Assembly: GCA_029891385.1 (NCBI GenBank)
Contig: CM057235.1
Span: forward strand, 10,411,001-10,475,000
Direction of reading: 5' to 3'
From: Erythroxylum novogranatense
Lineage: Eukaryota; Streptophyta; Magnoliopsida; Malpighiales; Erythroxylaceae
Length of the DNA: 64,000 nt
Shown here in pieces: positions 47,645 to 60,200 of the stretch (its first letter is position 1; each line of letters starts with the position of its first letter). The notes under the pieces were generated by a model. The model was given only the letters and a program-made list of their open reading frames with translations. It was not told the DNA's origin and searched no databases. The position numbers were made by a program, and so were the translations under genes.

Positions 47645-50600
47645 CTGCAGAAAATTGAAATAACAAAGGAGAAATCAAAAAACCCATCAGTCAATATTCT
47701 CTGTCCACATTTGAATGCATAAAGATATGATTATATGAAAGAGTTAGGCCTCTATAACTTTACGCACATCCTGGAAGCCTAAAAGCAATACCTTTGCTAA
47801 CTACTTAATTTCCATTGTACACAAAACATACTTTTCTCTTCTGAAAATTGAATTTAATTATGAGACCCAAAAGCAAATTGCAATTCGAAACAAGACTGAA
47901 AAGTTAAATGAAGCCTGGAAACAAGAATTAACAGCAAAACTATAAGCCAACTAAAAGCCAGATTGAAATAAAGCTAACTAAGACTTGCTGACAGAAATCA
48001 AGCTACTTCTCAGCTTAAATCTATCAGTTACTACTCAGGTATCCAGAGTAGAATTAATAAAGGATGTCCTCTTAGAGGTTCTGTGAGGACATCTCCAGAA
48101 GAGTGAAAATTCAGGAAGACAGTCTCATGGAGGGAAAACGCAGTTGATGACTTCCAGGTTCAAGTTCCAATTAACCATTTCTATCCAAGTGCATCATCAT
48201 CAGGAAAGTTCTGCCTGGTTTTCATCCCAATGCTAGCCTTGATATGCACCTTGTAAGCTAGGATAATTTCTCTTATACAATTTAGTTTTTTGGAGATGAA
48301 AGTGACACAATCTAGAAGCTTATCTTGGAATACTATGATTCTTCTCTTTCCACATAGCATAAATGCCACAACTGAAAGCGAGCATGAAGATATAAGAATC
48401 TTCTTTAGTCTGATTCCTCTGGTTCCTAGCCCATTCAACTATTCATGACCGTTCTGCAGCTGAATGAAAGTTGTGATAGAGGCCTTGAATATGTTTCCAT
48501 AAAGCAGAAGAGAATTGGCAATCAAAGAAAAGGTGATTAATGGATTATGAGGCAATATTGCAAAGTTGACAACTGAGATTTGGGCCCCTTGATTCTATCC
48601 TTTGTCTTAGCCTTTGTTTGACAAACAGGTCATAAGATAAAAGATACCTTCAGCAGGTTATATTTAGACAACATCAATTCAAACCAGCTAGCCATCTAGT
48701 TTTGCTTCCTAATAACTTACAAACAAGATTTCTTAGTGAAGCTTCTTGATTTGTACCTTAACCATATTATAGAACCACATGAATTAGGATTTGAATGTTA
48801 ATCTGGGAGGTCAGCTCTAATTGTGGAGAATCCTCTAATCTAGCAATTCTATCCCTATCCATTAATTATCTCCTTCACTTTGGCTTCATCAAGTAGCCTG
48901 TGTCTTATTGAATTTAGTTTTCGTCTTTTGTATAATGCACCCAGTTCCTTATAATTGTCATACCAAAACCAAATATCATGTCCACTACCAACTAACCATT
49001 TTATTTCTTAAATAATTGAATCTTTCACTCTCATTCTTGATTTTCAAATTCCAAATACTAATGTCAGCTACATAGTTAGAATGCATCCAGTTAACTTTAA
49101 TGGATTCTTTGTCAATGAACAGCCTCCATATCCTCTTGATAATGAGCATTTTATTCGTGTCTTTGATAGGTACAACTACAAGGCCTCCTTCCTCCTTTGT
49201 ACGCCAAAGATCACATACTATTTAACCTTAGCTGCTGTTGTCTTATTCACATCTCATGATCAAAGAAAATTCTTGATAATTCTTTTAATGGCCTTAATTG
49301 GATTATTTAGGAGGATTAGATGAGATCTCCAATGGGTGTGCAACTTACTTAGGACTAAGAAAATGAGTTATAGCTTGCTTACAAAGAAGAGGAATATGTT
49401 TTGTGTAACTAGCAATAGCCCAATCACAGGAATCTAGCTTACTGGTTAGAGTAGGATCCAACCTCATGATTTCATTGCAACTTCCAGCATTAAAAACTCT
49501 CATTGTTGGTCTCCAAGACTTACTCACAATTGAACTTGAAAAGAAAAAATATCCTCTTCATTAATTAAAGTCTTCTCCAGTCCAAGTTTCTCCCATTTAG
49601 TCTTTGCCAGTAGCTACATTTAAGGAAAGATGACCTTTCATCAATAAAATGGTGGCAAGAGCATTTGGTTCCCATCTACTTGCATTTGAGTAATATAATT
49701 ATGCTTCCTATTCACCAAAGTCACTCACTACATTGCACCAAGTTCTGGCAACCGGTGTTTGGGATTCAGAGTTTAAGGCCAAACTAGGAAATGGAGGGGC
49801 TCCTTTCACTCCAGGCGCAAGATTGATGAAAGAGATAGGAACTAGTTTGGAAAGGATCTTACTGACTGTTAAGGAGATTGAATTGAAAAGTGGAGTTTAA
49901 AGAAGGCTTGATCTGAGGCTCAAAAGGAGAAGTACCTACTTGGAGGGCTTGGCTGGAAGAAGTAAGACTAGGAGTAGAAATGGCAAAGGAGGGACTCAAG
50001 AGTGATGAAAAATGGAGGAGACAATACCAGAAGCAGAAAAGGAGATGTGCCAAGAGCTGAGGGAACAAGAATGAGGTAGGCAGCAAAACCACCTCCCGAA
50101 GAGGTGTCTGGTTTCATTCCCGTTAGAGGGAGGTGGGAGGGAGAAGTCCCGCCCAAGTTAGTTAACTAAAAACTGAAAAAGAAAAGGCTGATTTCTAGTG
50201 AGAAGGAAGAGGTTTCATGAGAACCAGAATATATTATACTTTGCTGTTCAAAGCTAACTACTAAGAATTCCATAAAAGTAACTGGACATTTTAACGGATT
50301 AAAGCCTAACTGCCTTTATGTACTCAGTGAACTGACTTCTTTGTATAGATGAAGAGAACAAAAATACTATATTATAAGCAAAGAAATAAAAAGCCTGCAC
50401 GCATCACAATTTAAAAGATATTGATCAAAGATTTATCTTTTGATGAAGAACTGGATCCGAATTCAAAGAAGGATCTCGTTCTTTTCTTCCAACTTCTTTC
50501 CTCAGAATTAGAATTTATCTTCAAATTCGAAAACAAATCAAACTAAGAAGAAATAGAATTAGAGATGCACAAGAATCTTTACACTTTAATAGCGCACAGA

Positions 50601-50930
50601 TGCCCGCAATTTCTTATCCTTAAAAACTCGAAACTTTCAGCCGAAATTCTGCAGAAAAACATCAACAATTTTAGAGCCATTGAAATTCAAGAACCCTAAT
50701 TACATTTAAGACGGAAACTCAAGTCGAAATGAAGGAAACCACAAGTAAAGACCAACAAAACAGCAGTTTGCAAGCATCCAAACAGCCATCAAACAGTGTT
50801 AATTTGGTTTCCGATCATTTCCTCAGTCAGAAAAACAATACTAAGTGCAAATAAATCGAAACCAGACTCAGAATCTAGAACATATTCCCATCTTTACCTC
50901 AACAACTATTGACGAATATGTTTTCTCTCC
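47645..50930 (-). other. 5'UTR exon (about 50898-50930) and 3.25-kb 5'UTR intron of the WSS1-like gene
   Basis: An acceptor TTTTCTGCAG sits six bases before the start codon (intron end 47645). The best matching donor is GTTGAG|GTAAAG at 50897, about 55 bp below a TATA box. The intron then spans 47645-50897 and contains a LINE fragment in the sense direction. The leader exon is inferred from these signals only. Confidence 0.6.
48060..50160 (-). mobile_element. Internally deleted LINE inside the 5'UTR intron
   Basis: On the minus strand the 5' part carries ORF1-like sequence (LALNSESQTPVARTWCNVVS near 49800-49700; GMKPDTSSGGGFAAYLILVP near 50110). The 3' part carries the ORF2 C-terminus: VCDLWRTKEEGGLVVVPIKD (about 49210), KVNWMHSNYVADISIWNLKI (about 49080), and the zinc-region SINHLFFDCQFSSALWKHIQ (about 48540). 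Reverse transcriptase and endonuclease are missing, so the middle was lost. Same strand as the host gene. End positions are approximate. Confidence 0.7.
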
Positions 50931-50952
50931 CGAGTCTTTTCTTTTAAATCAG

Positions 50953-50960
50953 TTTATATA
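50953..50960 (-). promoter_or_regulatory. TATA box of the WSS1-like gene
   Basis: CCTATATAAACTG on the minus strand, about 25-30 bp upstream of the inferred start of the leader exon, which ends at a good donor at 50898. Position and sequence fit a canonical plant TATA box. Confidence 0.6.
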
Positions 50961-51032
50961 GGATAATGCTGCGCCTTTTTTTGGCTAGCTACCTACAATG
51001 GTGTGCTAATGTGAACCGCGTGCACTTTTAAT

Positions 51033-51042
51033 TACGTACGTG
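51033..51042. promoter_or_regulatory. ACGT palindrome upstream of the WSS1-like gene
   Basis: TACGTACGTG, two overlapping ACGT cores of the type bound by bZIP factors, about 75 bp above the TATA box. Functional role is inference. Confidence 0.3.
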
Positions 51043-51499
51043 CTGTCGTCTTTGGCGCAGAGAAATCGAGAAGCTTCTTTTCTAACCGATCAGAGATCCT
51101 ATAGGTAAGAATTATATAAATGTGTTAATCAAATTAAATATAATAGAGTTAAAATACTCTAATGAAAATAGGGTGCACTAACCTCTTCTTTAGACCGTAG
51201 ATCCCTTTTTCTTCAGGCATATAGTTTGGTTTCAGATTCCTTTGTCCGTTTCTGCTATACATTTCATTACACTATAAATTATTTCATTTCATTTCATTAT
51301 ATTAAAAACCTTGCGTTTAACTAAATATTGCCTTGTTCAACTTGTTCGCCTTGAAAGTATTAAGTAAATCCTAAATGTTATACCAATTACAATGACATTG
51401 TTACTCTCTAATTTCATCAAATAATTATAAAAGAAACTAAGTTGAACCTTGTATCCCATCAAACAGCATGTCAATCATTTATAAGCTGAAAAGTTGCTT

Positions 51500-52057
51500 T
51501 ATTTTTAGATAAGCAAAAGTTTATTTATCCAAATAACAGAAAAATTGCAACACAAACAAACCCCAACCACAAAGTCAATAGTAAAACAAGACCAACTAAC
51601 TTAAACACCAACTACTACATAGAGAAGCAGTTCTCAAATTAACAGCAGCAAAGCTAGTACCTAAGACCTTAAGCCTAACAGACTCCTTGATGATAACAAG
51701 AAGATCTAACTTAAACTTAAAAGTAGAACAAAACAATCGAGAGTTGCGCTCCCTCCAGACCCAATAAGCCAAGGCATTCCAAGCTAATCGAAGCAAAATA
51801 GAAGCGACGATTTGCCTTACCAACACCAATCAACCATTGAAACTCAAAAGTCCAAGCACCAGGATCTCGACAAAATCCACAAGCCAACAACAGCTCCTTC
51901 CAAATGAATTTCACATAAGAACATCTCATAAACAAGTGATCCCAAGACTCGTAACCATCGTAATAAAGGCAAGCAAGCTCCATCAGTAACCAAGCCCCAA
52001 CTGCTCAACCTGTCCTTTGTAGGCAATCTATCCAACAAGACAAGCCAAGAGAAAGTA
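51500..52057 (-). mobile_element. LINE ORF2 C-terminus and 3' end (left part of a split LINE)
   Basis: Minus-strand frames read SWLVLLDRLPTKDRLSSWGL then YYDGYESWDHLFMRCSYVKF, IWKELLLACGFC and RLAWNALAYWVWRERNSRLF: the zinc-region end of plant L1 ORF2, with a few frameshifts. The 3' UTR ends in CTTATCTAAAAATAAAG near 51500, a probable A-rich tail. The frame continues from 54976-56655 once the LTR between them is ignored. Confidence 0.85.
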
Positions 52058-54975
52058 ACATCCCGTTACCGAGATGACGGGTATATCTGTAATTTGGATC
52101 AAGTTAAGATTGAGTACAAAGCTAATGTGAATTGTGTATGCATTATAACTTCTATAGTCATCGGTAAATGAGCTATTATTAAGTAAGCATATGTATATCG
52201 CATATGTATGACAATTTTTGATTGAATTGTGGAATTGTGTGATAAGTGTATAAATGAGGTTTTGAAAATAGAATTGGAAATGAAATTGATTTTCTAATAT
52301 TGGAAATTGAAATTTGAGTGTAGGAATTTGTAATTCTAATTTTGTGAATTTATAGGAATTTTTTCAAATTTTTAGAATCGAGTCCGAACCGGAAAATGGC
52401 ATATCGATGATAAATTGGATTCGTGTCCAGATTGATTGGCAATTGATATGAGACAATTTGAGTTATGATTTTAGGAATTATTATTAATTGTTATTGAGAA
52501 TCGGAGAAATTAGAATCGAAAATTGGATTGAGGTGGTTCAGATTTGGACTTGTGGCAATTAAATTGCCAAACAAGCCCTAAGTCATTTCATATATATTTA
52601 TCTTTGAAATCTTTTGAAATGGGCATCCACGAATTCCTTTGCCTCTGAGAAATTGGGGTTGTGCCGTGGGTGCGTAGAGCTTGGGATTTGGAGATTTTTG
52701 AAGGTTCCAAGCTTGAATCAAGTAAGTTTCTATGTGTTTATGAGTTAAATCGTTTGATTTAATTAGTGATTTGAGTATGAAATGGTTTAGAGAATTCGAA
52801 AGTTTCGGATGATAGGGTTTTAAAGTTTTGATTTGGGCTTTTGATGAAAAATGAGTTAAATGATGATCTGAGGTTAGAAATAAGTTGGGTTTAATGTTTA
52901 AAAGTGATTGAGGGTGTTTAGAATAGATTTGGATGAATTAGAATCGAAAATCAGAATTTCGGGTTTCGGATCTGGCGGGTTCGGTTCGCACGCCGACGAC
53001 GTGATGAACACGCCATGCGAGATACCGATCCGCACACCGCGAGGTGGGCGATGTTCACCGCGGCGAGTGAAATCCTTCCGCACGCCGCGGCAAGCAAGGA
53101 TGCACGCCGTGGCGAGCAGACGAAGTCACGCCGCGGGGAGAAGGTCGCACGCACGCCGCGTCATGGCGAGTGGTCTCTCGCATGGCGAGACACCGATGAA
53201 GGCCGATGGTAATTCTTTTAATCGGAGAAATTTGAGTTCAACTTTGAATTGGTTCGATTAATGGTAATTTGAGGATTAATCTCTTATGAGTTTGGCTATT
53301 GGATCAATTGAATTTCGAGACTAGAAATTGCAATTCAAGAAATGAAATCGATGATTATGAGGTGATTGTTACAAGTAATGGGTTTGAGGTTTTGATTTCA
53401 AATGAATTGATTCCTTAATGATTAATCGAAAAATTTGAGACTAAGAATATTGAATAAATGAGATGAAATTCAGAATTTGAATTCGAAGATTATCGAAATT
53501 GTAATTGAGTGACAAGGAATAGTGATTGTGATTTTAATTGGAGTGTGACTTTAGAGAATCTGGATCGTAGTCAATTGAATTTAGATATTTGGAATTGTTA
53601 TGATTTAGAGTGAAAGTGATTAATTAAGAAAATTCAGGAATAGGATCGGAATTGTCATAACATGTATTGTACGCAATCTATTCGATTTATGTGCATGTTT
53701 TGATCATTGAATTAGTGCAATGAGTGATATTCGATTATTCTGATTATTTTATAGGCACCGATGGAGCCATTCCACGGGCGATCTTTGAGACTTCCAGTGT
53801 CAGCTTTCGAAGCACAATTGAGTAACCTAGTTGGTTTCTCAACCTATATGTGTTACATTTTGTGTATATATGCCATGTGGAGATACGGATGGATATGTGT
53901 GACTGTTTTGATTGATTTCGAACCATGGGTGTTCGAAATATTGGATTGAGATATGGAAGTGCAAAATGTGAATAAATGTGCATAAATGCAATAGTGAATC
54001 GAATTACAAAAGTGTTAGTGAAATAAATGAGATATGACAGTGAAATGTGAATGACATATGCACTCATGCATAATTAAATGATCAGATAATGATAGTTGTT
54101 GACCCGAGACGCCATCAGATATTTGAGGATGCCGCGGTAAAACCCATGAACACACACCGCAAAGAAACTCGCAAACACCTACGGGTGGGGTGTGGGGTCC
54201 TATTATGTGAAAGGATTAGTGCATACCCAGTGGCTCTCCTATCCCTAATGTGAGTGGGCGATAGTGCATACCCCGAGGCCCTCCTACTTGCCAAAAATGT
54301 GATTACTTGATTTACGATTGCGCTCGGTCACAACAATGAAATGAAATCGAAAGTGTCACATGCATCTGCATATGTAAATGATCTAAAGTGAACTGTGAAA
54401 GTGAAATTGAATGCATGTGAATATATGAAAGTGTGAATATGCGATTCAGTGTATATGAATTGTGAATGCATGAGTTGGGTGAACCATCGATGATGGTTTC
54501 ACCGAAGTTCGCAAACTCACTCAACATTGCAATCGCTTTTCAGAATTGAAGAGTACCCGTTAGACCAACGGAGTATGATCGTTACTAGCAAATTTGAGTA
54601 ATGGTCGGGATCGGTGTCGTCACATCTGCATTAGTATAGTGTTTTGTTCATGGGCCTTTTGGTAATTGTGTAATTATATTGCATTATTGAAATGTGTTCG
54701 AAATGGCATTGGAGCCCAATCGGGTCATGCCTTTACCTTATGACCGATTGAGCACTATTAAGTGCTAATTAATGACTGAAAGTGTTTTGTTTAAACATGT
54801 TTTTGAAATAAATCGGGCCCAAAGTGTTTATTGATTTCCGCACATTTAACCGATTTGAAAAGAAAAATGTCATAGTGAGTTTTCGATTTGCTCTAGCATG
54901 CCACCCTCGCGGGTCACGAGCTCGAATATCACTGCAGATGTCGGGTTCGGGTCTCGCGGGAGTTGGGGTTCTATA
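52058..54975 (+). mobile_element. LTR (probably solo) inserted in the LINE
   Basis: LINE protein sequence breaks between VVWCPLHIPRL (55011-54979) and SWLVLLDRLPTKDRL (about 52050). The insert begins TAACATCCCGTTACCGAGAT and ends GGAGTTGGGGTTCTA. It carries LTR landmarks shared with other copies: a donor-like TCAA|GTAAGT (52722), a CGCCGCGGCGA cluster (52985-53194), GTTCGCAAACTCACT then TTTTCAG acceptor-like (54543), GGTCGGGATC (54604) and GCATGCCACCCT near the end. TG/CA ends and a target duplication are not clear, so borders may be off by a few bases. Confidence 0.75.
52985..53194. repeat. Cluster of CGCCGCGGCGA-like palindromic words
   Basis: About eight copies, including CACCGCGGCGAGT, CACGCCGCGGCAAGC, CACGCCGTGGCGAGC, CACGCCGCGGGGAG, CGCCGCGTCATGGCGAG and CTCGCATGGCGAG. 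They produce long false open frames on both strands. Confidence 0.8.
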
Positions 54976-56655
54976 GCCTTGGGATGTGTAAAGGGCACCA
55001 TACAACTCTACTCCAACCAACTTTATCCTCATGAGGCCTGATTTCGTTCCATATAATAGAAAGAGAGAGTTTCTGGGAAAGAAGAGCACTACTTACAGAT
55101 TGAAATACACCTGCAGCTTCATTTCTCAAGCTCAAAAGTTTCTTCCAGTGCTAGCTACTAGAACTTGGAACAGGTAGAGACAGGAAATCCCTATCCTTAA
55201 TGAGATAAGCTTTAATCCCTGCAATCCAAAGAGAGCCGTCTTTATAGATGATATACCACAGCTGCTGAATGAGACAAGCTTTGTTCCAAGAAATTAGATC
55301 TTTAATACCTAAGCCACCCTCACACTTAGGCAAACAAACTTGCTTCCAACTGACACGAGCAGAGGAAGTTTTCTCATCAGATCCAGACCAAAGAAACCGC
55401 ATACAAATCTGCTCAATCTTCTTCAAAACAGACTTAGGCAACATAAAATGTCTAACCCAATAGCTTTGAACATGAAACAAAACGGATTTAATAAGTTGAG
55501 CCCTTCCTACAAAAGATAAAGTCTTGGCAGCCCAACCTGAAACACGTTTTCTGACTTTATTAATAAGAGAAACACAATCATGCTCAGTTAATCGCTTAGC
55601 CACAAGAGGGAGCCCTAAGTATCTAACTGGTAACTGTCCCATAGTAAAACCAGTTGAAACATGGATATCATCAAGCACTTCATGAGAAATACCAGCAGAG
55701 AAAACCTCACTTTTAGCAGGGTTCAACTTCAAACCAGAAAAAGTATAAAATTGCTCAAGAACACAGTTAATCCCAATAACCGAATCAACATCACCCTTTG
55801 AAAAGATCAGTAGATCATCAACAAAACACAAATGGGTTAACTGAATCTTATGAGTACGAGGATGGTATTGAAATAGGCGTTGATCAGCAGCATAATTCAA
55901 CAATCTGGATAAAACTTCCATGGCCATGACAAAGATATAAGGTGAAAGAGGGTCCCCTTGGCGAAGACCCCTTTTACTCCTGAAATACCCCTCCAAACAG
56001 CCATTAACAGAAATGGAGAGCCTAGCACCAGTCACACACCCCATCATCCAAGAAATAAATGTATCAGGGATGCCTAAAGCCTTAAAAACCACCTCTTTAA
56101 ACTCCCAACTCACAGAATCAAAGGCCTTCTGCAAGTCAATTTTTAAAGCACACCTAGGAGAGAGAGTACTTCTACCATAGCCTTTAACAAGTTCTTGAGA
56201 AAGTAAAATATTCTCTGAAATACTTCGAACAGGAAGGAAAGCAGACTGATTATGAGCAATGCAATCAGGCAGAACAGCAACCAAACGTGCAACCATAATT
56301 TTTGTTAAACACTTATAAAAAGTAGAGCAACAAGAAATTTTCCTGTAATCTTTAATACTCATAGAATTAGGCTTTTTGGGAACAAGAGCAACTATAGTAG
56401 AATTAAAAGCAGGAAGAACCAAACCAGATTGGAAAAAGTCAAACACAGCATCACAGACATCATCGCCAACAACAGACCAAGCTACCTGGAAAAAGTGAGC
56501 AGAATACCCATCAGGTCTAGGAGCCTTTTCACCCCCCAAAGCAAACATAGGCTTCCTAACTTCATCCCTGGAAATATCCTGAACAAGCATCAGCTTCTCG
56601 GTTTCACCAATAGAACCAAGAAGCAAATCCCCTAACAGAGACAGATCAGGAACAA
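54976..56655 (-). mobile_element. LINE ORF2 reverse transcriptase (right part of the split LINE)
   Basis: A long, little-damaged minus-strand frame (56626-55151, 491 codons) carries APRPDGYSAHFFQVAWSVVG, VALVPKKPNSMSIKDYRKIS, ALKIDLQKAFDSVSWEF, SKRGLRQGDPLSPYIFVMAM, the catalytic box LCFVDDLLIFSKGD (A changed to V before DD), LGLPLVAKRL and EGGLGIKDLISWNKACLIQQ. A stop follows SLPVPSSSS, then the frame resumes as HWKKLLSLRNEAAG. The endonuclease and ORF1 are absent, so the copy is 5' truncated near 56655. It is the youngest-looking LINE in the window. Confidence 0.9.
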
Positions 56656-57246
56656 TAACATGAGGATCCTTTTCTTTTTTTTTTAACTTTTTTTTAAAGT
56701 TGCTTTATTGATATAGGCTTCTTTATCATCTACACGCATAAACATTTTAAAAAATACCATTTCACATTTGTCAATTCATTGAACCCGAAATGAAGGGAAA
56801 AATCTTTCATAATTATATACATTTATTTATAGCTCAATTGCATAAGACATGGTACTTATGAAAGTCGAACTCATATGTATATGAATATAAAATGATGAAG
56901 ATGATATTGGAGATTTAATGTTTCATATCGTGTATATGTAAATGTTGTATATAAAATAATCACACAATTTATTTTATATAAATTTTCTATGTTAAATTTT
57001 AAGCAAAACTTGAAAACTTGGACTAAGAATTTACTAAATTTCAAAACCTATCTAGTAGGATGAGATAGAAACAATAACCTTCTTTTATTATATCGTATCA
57101 TATTGATGTCTTACCAGTTCAAAAAATAATGGAAGGTTTTATAAAATCATGTAATAGAGAAGTAGGAAAATGAGCTATAAACGGAGAAAGTGAAGAGATG
57201 GTTGAGATTCAAAATATTCATGGAGTCTAGAATATGCTTCATTTTC
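56656..57246. other. Gene-free stretch
   Basis: T-rich run at the LINE truncation point (56671-56697), then AT-rich DNA without coding signal. Confidence 0.5.
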
Positions 57247-57249
57247 TAA

Positions 57250-60200
57250 GGCTATGTTTAGTTGGACATAAGGTTTTTAATACAATAAAATGAAAAGAAA
57301 TGGTTTGATGCCGTTTTACACCCATAATGGGTTCAATGGTCATCTGGTGTGAATAACTACTACCGATAGTTATTCCCAGATGATCTATATATATAAGGCA
57401 ACGGTTATGAACAAAAAAAATGTATGTATTTTGGAGTTTGCAGATCAATCTTGGTTCGGGTTCTCTAACCAGTGGAAACTAACAAATCATCGAAATCAAG
57501 TATGTTTTGTTCCTCCATGCATATATGTTAGAACCCGATCCGGAACACCGGATCTCAACCGGAAAACGAAAGGCGAAGGAAACGGATAACAAAGCGAAAT
57601 GCAAAACAAAAACGGAATCGCCAGCGAATCGAAGCGAATAAAAGGAACATAAAGTAGAATCAAATCGGAATACGAATCAAATTACACATCGAAAGCAAAT
57701 TGATCGAAAGCGGAAACATAAATCGAAAACAAAGCGAACTCAACTTGAAATTAAAGGGAATGGAACTGAATTTAATTAATCGAAACATACAAGCGAACGC
57801 AATAATTGAACTGAATCAAATGTCGACATCCTTGAACAAAACAAAGAAAACTTACTCGCGTTGGAAACCTAGATTATCCAAATCCGGTATAATTTTTTTT
57901 TAATATAACTATCATATTCAATCTCATGCAAATCAAATACCAACAATTCCCACTTTTGGAAATTCATCCATATACAAATCTCAACTCACTTAATTCTTCT
58001 TAATCATGCAATAACTCAAAAATTCCATTTTTGAGTAAAACACTTATTCTAATTCTTTTTCGACTTTTGCCGTAATACCGATTTTATCGAAAATCAAAAG
58101 ATAACTACCGTATTTAGACAGACCAAAAATTTCTGCAAGAAAAAATACACTTCTAATACATATCCCAATCAACATAAGTCAACATCGGACCTCCGCTCGA
58201 ATCCATCACACCAAAGTAAACGCAATCCTATATCTAAGCACTTCATAATCTCCATCCATTATACATACTTCAATTCAATACAATTCAATTATATTCAGAT
58301 AAACTACCATGATCTACTTACATAATCCAATTCCACTATCATACATAAATTCAATTCCATAACTTAACTCAAATACATCATCAATACCAAAGTGACATTT
58401 TCAATCCACGATATCAAACCAAAAACCACAATCTCAACGAACTCTATTATCGACACATGCAGAATCGATATCTCGACCGTCTTCATCCAATCTCCGCTGA
58501 AACACGGAGATGGGGATGAGAGGTGAGGTGAGCTTGACAGCTTCGATGGGTAACATACGTATAAATGAAACATAAGCGAAAATTTTCTTTTCAAACTTTT
58601 CAAACCTTTCCCTTCGGAAATTTTATCTAAAGACTCATTTTCAATTTTTTTTTCAAAACATTCATAAACAGTTTTCGAAATTCATTTCTCAAGTTCTCAA
58701 CTTTTTCACAAATCATGCAAAATTTCAACATGAATGCATCACATAAGAGAAATTTCACGACATAAACAAAATCAAAATCATATAACATAACAAATGGTTT
58801 GGTTTCGGTCCCTAAAGACGTCTTGCACATTCCGCATATAATGTCATGTGCAGCCAGTGAATAGAGGAGTCCAAATCGGAACTCCTAAGCCACTTGTGGG
58901 CAGCCGGGAGAAGGCTATCAGAGGGAGATAGTGCACTGACTCTACGGAGGGGACCTGACCAAACCCATACAATTCACATATTCATGCTTAAAACAAACAA
59001 ATTGCTCGAAGGCACTTTTCGAAATTTCACATTGTCATGTCGTGTCTTACTAGACACAGTCACATTCACTAAGCACATAATTTCATATGTCATATTGCAA
59101 AAATACAAATGCACCAATCAAATTCTTACAAATTCACAATCATTCATCAAACAAGTATGCAACACAAAATAGATAACAACTTTATCAATTCCTTTGAAAC
59201 ATAATTCTTACACATTTAAAATCACAATACACATTTCTCATCCAAAATTTAAACCACGATTTTCACCTTTTATTCAAAACAATAAAAATCACTAATCATT
59301 TTAATTTCTTAAATCGATTTCCAAACGCATTTCTCTCCTTGATTTTCTAAAAACATAAATAACAATTTCTTAAAATTTCGAATATCTTGAATAACAAATT
59401 TTCTTAAATCAATTTCCAAAATCCTTTAAAACAATAAATCTAACTTTTGTAATAATTTTCGTAATTCCGGACATGCTCGAAATCTATCAATATTTAAAAC
59501 CTTTGAAAACTTTCAAATTGAAAGTTTCAATTTCTCATATCATTGAACATATAACAAAATTTCTAAAGTTATTCAAAGTAAAGAATTTCATCAAACGAAA
59601 ATCAAACAATTACATAAACGATATTTTATAATTAATTCCCAAAAGCATTCGAAATCATAGTTTTCCTACTTTCCAAAACAATGTAAATCATGATTTTCCA
59701 AACATTTTTTTCAAAAACAACATTTTATACCTATTTCAAAAACATTTAGAAATCATAATTTTCCAATCATTTTCATAAGAAATATTTTATAACAAATTGA
59801 AACATTCAAAATTTTACAAAACCAATCTTTTATCACTAATTCCGAATCTATTCGGAAATCATAAATGTTTCCAAACGTTTTTGTAAACGATTTCAAAAAC
59901 AATCACTTTCCAAACCTTTATTTAAACACGATTTTAAAATCAATTCCAAAATATTCGAAAATCCAAATTTTCAAACACTTAGAACTTGGAGCAATTTTCC
60001 AAACCATTTGAAATCAATACCAAAATTGATACTTTCTTTCTTCCACCTTCTAAAATCATTCGAAATCCAAATTTCAAACCTTTACATAAATAATTTGAAA
60101 TCATAATTTTTAAACACTTTTATAAACAATTTCAAAATCATAAACTTTTAAACACTTTGAAATCATAAACTTAGATAAACCATATTTTATAAATAACGTC

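Noticed and set aside
52058..54975. Clear target-site duplication for the LTR in the LINE
   Set aside because: Left flank GAAAG and right flank TAGCC do not match, and the ends lack clean TG/CA; no duplication is claimed.
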